A stretch of DNA of 8,303 nucleotides from Clostridiales bacterium. GTDB lineage: Bacteria > Bacillota > Clostridia > Oscillospirales > QAKW01. The first letter of the stretch is position 1, and each line of letters starts with the position of its first letter. Below the pieces are notes generated by a model, which was not told the DNA's origin, made no database searches, and saw only the letters and a list, made by a program, of their open reading frames with translations. The translations under genes were made by a program, and so were the position numbers. Shown here piece after piece: positions 6,416 to 8,303 of the stretch. The stretch covers positions 1-8,303 of the forward strand of contig QAKW01000034.1 of assembly GCA_003343605.1 (NCBI GenBank), in the 5' to 3' direction.

Positions 6416-7494
6416 GAAAGCAGCCCTCCCAGTAAAAGGATCAGCAGAATAATTGCTTCGGCCAACAGAGAAATCCCGGCAAATAGGCCCCAGAAACGCG
6501 CTCTGGATACCGGCAGATCCCCAATCAGGCGGCCGGTTTGCCCATTCATTGCAAATAGATACCTGCGCCCCTTATAGTAAGTATTTAAAAGCCATACCGG
6601 CAAAAGCGCATATTGAACCTGATCATTTTTCATCTGCACACTGCTGTTTTCCAGCCGGACAGAAGCATAGCCGCGTACCGTGTCTCTAAAATGATCCTCC
6701 ATGGTATTCTTTACACGCAGATTGATTTTTTCGGCGTTTTCCTGTGCTGCAACATCAAATTTATCGGCATAAAAACCAGAGAGATAAGCAGCGTTGAAAT
6801 CACGCGCTTCGCTGAAATGAAACGGTTCAATAGCATTCATCACAGCGTCATCCATCTTTTTGGAACCATCCGCCGGAATCTGATTGAACCCCAGCTCACC
6901 GCCGCGCCCAATCATAAAATGAGAGGTTTCCGTAATCTGATAACGGCCGTCTGTCCAGCTGCGCACACGCGTTGCACGGTAGCGGAAGCTGCCTGTAGCA
7001 TCACAGCTGTAAAGCCAAAACGGCACATAAACACCCCGAATTTCCTGAATATGATTTTCATCCTTGAAAAGCTTTGGCAGTAAAAATTTTCTTTTATAAA
7101 ATGCCTTTAAAGCGGAAACCGCTGCCTTGCTATCCAGCTTAAACGGAATAATCAGATCCGGCCGATATGTGCCGGAAAGCTGGCCGCTCATGATCGTTGC
7201 GTTGCCGCAGTAAGGGCAGAAGGTTGCGGCGGTTGTTTGCTCTGCAATAATTTCCCCGCCGCAGGAGGGGCAACTATAGCTGCACATCTTCTCAAGCTGC
7301 TCTTCTTTCTGCGTTTCAGCCCAATCCCAGTGCGCCGCTTCCTCTGAAACGGTATTTTCAAGGATTTCTTCCATTTGCTTCAGATTGGCGGGGTCAAAAT
7401 CATTGCCACAGGAGGCGCAGGATAATTTATCAATTTTACCGTCGTAATGAATCGACGCACCGCAGCAGGGACATTTATAACTGGTGATATTCAT
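6412..7494 (-). CDS. Double zinc-ribbon membrane protein (YdjG-like)
   Basis: This 360-residue protein opens with two TFIIB-like zinc ribbons. The first uses the C8/C11 and C26/C29 pairs, the second C75/C78 and C93/C96, with an acidic helical linker between (about 38-70). A globular region of about 110-325 contains GTYRPDLIIPFKLD, GVYVPFWLYSCDATGSFRY and YALLPVWLLNTYYKGRRYLF, which are typical of the TFIIB-type zinc ribbon-containing family that accompanies TPM and SPFH genes. One C-terminal transmembrane helix (about 335-358) ends the chain, giving a tail-anchored topology with the ribbons in the cytoplasm. ATG 7494 overlaps the DtxR-like stop codon by 4 bp (ATGA), with AAGGGG about 8 bases upstream. 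Bacillus subtilis YdjG works with YdjH to bring PspA to the membrane. A comparable scaffold role is inferred from family and gene order; no catalytic motif is visible. Confidence 0.88.
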   Translation of the reverse strand: MNITSYKCPCCGASIHYDGKIDKLSCASCGNDFDPANLKQMEEILENTVSEEAAHWDWAETQKEEQLEKMCSYSCPSCGGEIIAEQTTAATFCPYCGNATIMSGQLSGTYRPDLIIPFKLDSKAAVSALKAFYKRKFLLPKLFKDENHIQEIRGVYVPFWLYSCDATGSFRYRATRVRSWTDGRYQITETSHFMIGRGGELGFNQIPADGSKKMDDAVMNAIEPFHFSEARDFNAAYLSGFYADKFDVAAQENAEKINLRVKNTMEDHFRDTVRGYASVRLENSSVQMKNDQVQYALLPVWLLNTYYKGRRYLFAMNGQTGRLIGDLPVSRARFWGLFAGISLLAEAIILLILLLGGLLS

Positions 7495-7874
7495 GTATTT
7501 TCCCCTTGTTGGATTTTCATGGCGTGTTTCTTTATAGCGCCGAATGTTTCAGCGCTGATCACATGTTCCATTTTACAAGCATCCTCGGCGGCTGTTTTCT
7601 GTTCGACGCCAAGCCGTATCAAAAACTCTGTTAAGAGCGTATGGCGTTCATAAATCGTTTCCGCAACTTCTCGGCCTTCTTTGGTTAGCGTAATATACCC
7701 GTTTTCATCCATTAAAATATAGCCGCCTTCGCGCAAAAGCCCCATTGCCCTGCTGACGCTGGGCTTGGAATAGCCCATATACTCCACAATATCGATCGAC
7801 CGGACCGCGCTGCTCTTCTGAAGCAGAATCAGAATGGTTTCCAAATACATTTCCCCCGATTCCTGTAGCGCCAT
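7491..7874 (-). CDS. DtxR/MntR-family metal-dependent transcriptional regulator
   Basis: This 127-residue regulator has an N-terminal winged helix (about 5-70: ESGEMYLETILILL, IDIVEYMGYSKPSVSRAMGLLREGGYI, ITLTKEGREVAE) and a helical dimerisation domain with EDACKMEHVIS at 97-107. It has no C-terminal SH3-like domain, so its size is near MntR (about 142) rather than DtxR (about 226). By alignment from memory, M9, C100, E103 and H104 match the DtxR ligands M10, C102, E105 and H106, whereas MntR has Asp and Glu at the first two; H78 matches MntR H77. This suggests iron sensing. I chose ATG 7874 because AAGGAAAGGGTGAG lies just upstream and it gives the normal N-terminus. ATG 7901 has no ribosome site and lies near or upstream of the predicted transcript start. 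It is first in the operon, overlapping the zinc-ribbon gene by 4 bp. Confidence 0.92.
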   Translation of the reverse strand: MALQESGEMYLETILILLQKSSAVRSIDIVEYMGYSKPSVSRAMGLLREGGYILMDENGYITLTKEGREVAETIYERHTLLTEFLIRLGVEQKTAAEDACKMEHVISAETFGAIKKHAMKIQQGENT

Positions 7875-7901
7875 TGATCTCACCCTTTCCTTATTCGGCA
7901 T

Positions 7902-7930
7902 AATATAAATATATTAACATATTTTTGCAA
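7902..7930 (-). promoter_or_regulatory. Promoter of the DtxR-zinc ribbon-TPM-SPFH operon
   Basis: On the minus strand, a TTGCAA -35 (7930-7925) and a TATATT -10 (7907-7902) are separated by 17 bp. Transcription should begin near 7895, between the two candidate start codons, which supports the shorter DtxR-like product. A possible operator fills the spacer. Confidence 0.6.
7907..7924. promoter_or_regulatory. Candidate operator for the DtxR-like regulator
   Basis: AAATATATTAACATATTT is an 18-bp dyad with 8 of 9 pairs matching (only 7913/7918 fails) and a TTAA centre. It lies between the -35 and -10 of the operon promoter, where binding would block RNA polymerase. DtxR/MntR proteins bind palindromes of about this size, and the Bacillus MntR box also has a central TTAA. 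The outer bases differ from known boxes, and AT-rich DNA forms such dyads easily, so the call is tentative. Confidence 0.45.
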
Positions 7931-8043
7931 AAAAATCAATGTGCCCCGGCAGAACTCCCTTTTTTCTTTGAACTGATGGATTCCAACTCCATCGATTTCA
8001 CCAGGCATTGATAGAAACCTTATTTGCAAAAGACTCGGAATAT

Positions 8044-8303
8044 ATGCAGGATTTAATCATCCTGCTTCAGAGTCAAAATCATAGAGTTGTCGCATTGTGG
8101 GCATTTGATTTTGCCGAGGAATCCATAAACGCACTCAGTGAAAAATATCCCAGGGAATGTAGACCGCGAGAGGCGTTAGAGGCAGCTGAAGATTGGGCGG
8201 CGGGTCGAATTAACATGCGTATTGCACAGAGAAAAATATTGGATTGTCACGCTTTTGCAAAAGAAATTGATTGCGCAGAGGATATTGCAAGGTGCCATGC
8301 CAT
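8044..8303 (+). CDS. Imm5-like putative immunity protein, partial (cut by the right edge; start uncertain)
   Basis: The reading frame is open from 7972 (after TGA 7969-7971) to the window end. It encodes the conserved pattern of the Imm5-like family annotated as putative immunity protein: HRVVALWAFDFAEESI, EKYPRECRPREALEAAEDWA, AQRKILDCHAFAKEI and EDIARCHA. Members are small, mostly helical cytoplasmic proteins linked by sequence to polymorphic-toxin immunity, but often found without a toxin gene. The first in-frame ATG is 8044, with no convincing ribosome site. Relatives, as I recall them, extend further N-terminally, and the frame reads plausibly upstream (ALIETLFAKDSEYMQ), so a TTG at 8008 is an alternative. 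No clear promoter was seen. The 5' end may be damaged. It is divergent from the DtxR operon, with no visible functional link. At least half of the gene is present; the rest lies beyond the window. Confidence 0.68.
   Translation, partial: MQDLIILLQSQNHRVVALWAFDFAEESINALSEKYPRECRPREALEAAEDWAAGRINMRIAQRKILDCHAFAKEIDCAEDIARCHA

Noticed and set aside
7875..7901. Upstream ATG at 7901 for the DtxR-like regulator
   Set aside because: There is no ribosome site before it, it lies next to the -10 box, and family proteins begin near ATG 7874.
7939..7971. In-frame TGA before the Imm5-like frame as a possible selenocysteine codon
   Set aside because: The upstream ten codons show no family similarity, no SECIS-like hairpin is evident just after the TGA, and the family is not a known selenoprotein.
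7975..7996. Short inverted repeat (GATGGA and TCCATC with a 7-base loop), possible terminator
   Set aside because: The stem is only 6 bp with no following T run, and no gene ends upstream on either strand.

Overview
The window looks like chromosomal DNA from an anaerobic Firmicute, probably a gut-type Clostridia. Base composition is moderate. Shine-Dalgarno sites are of the GGAGG type, and the intergenic gaps are short and AT-rich. The protein families present are all common in that group: UxaC, AraC/cupin regulators, a DtxR-like regulator with SPFH, TPM and zinc-ribbon proteins, and an Imm5-like protein. No RNA gene, IS element, CRISPR array or phage gene was seen, and genes occupy almost all of the sequence.

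Positions 1-4341 form a sugar-catabolism block with a mirror layout. A glucuronate (uronate) isomerase gene, uxaC, runs off the left edge on the minus strand. It is divergent from an AraC-family regulator on the plus strand (1286-2122). That regulator converges on a second, equally long AraC-family regulator on the minus strand (2138-2974), which is in turn divergent from a GH109-like Gfo/Idh/MocA protein (3082-4305). Each enzyme gene therefore has its own divergent regulator, and the two regulators share one bidirectional hairpin terminator. The uxaC/regulator gap carries an unusual run of 11-bp phased TTGCAA-like repeats, the best operator candidate in the block.

Positions 4385-7930 hold a four-gene minus-strand operon, read from right to left. 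The order is a short DtxR/MntR-type metal regulator, a double zinc-ribbon membrane protein, a TPM-domain membrane protein, and an SPFH protein with C-terminal zinc ribbons. The first three genes are joined by 4-bp ATGA overlaps. The last three resemble the Bacillus YdjG/YdjH/YdjI membrane-stress module, but the operon is headed by a metalloregulator rather than PspA. The regulator has an iron-type set of predicted metal ligands. An 18-bp near-palindrome lies in its promoter spacer, which suggests an autoregulated, metal-responsive operon.

Positions 7931-8303 lead into a plus-strand gene cut by the right edge. It encodes an Imm5-like putative immunity protein whose start is unclear.
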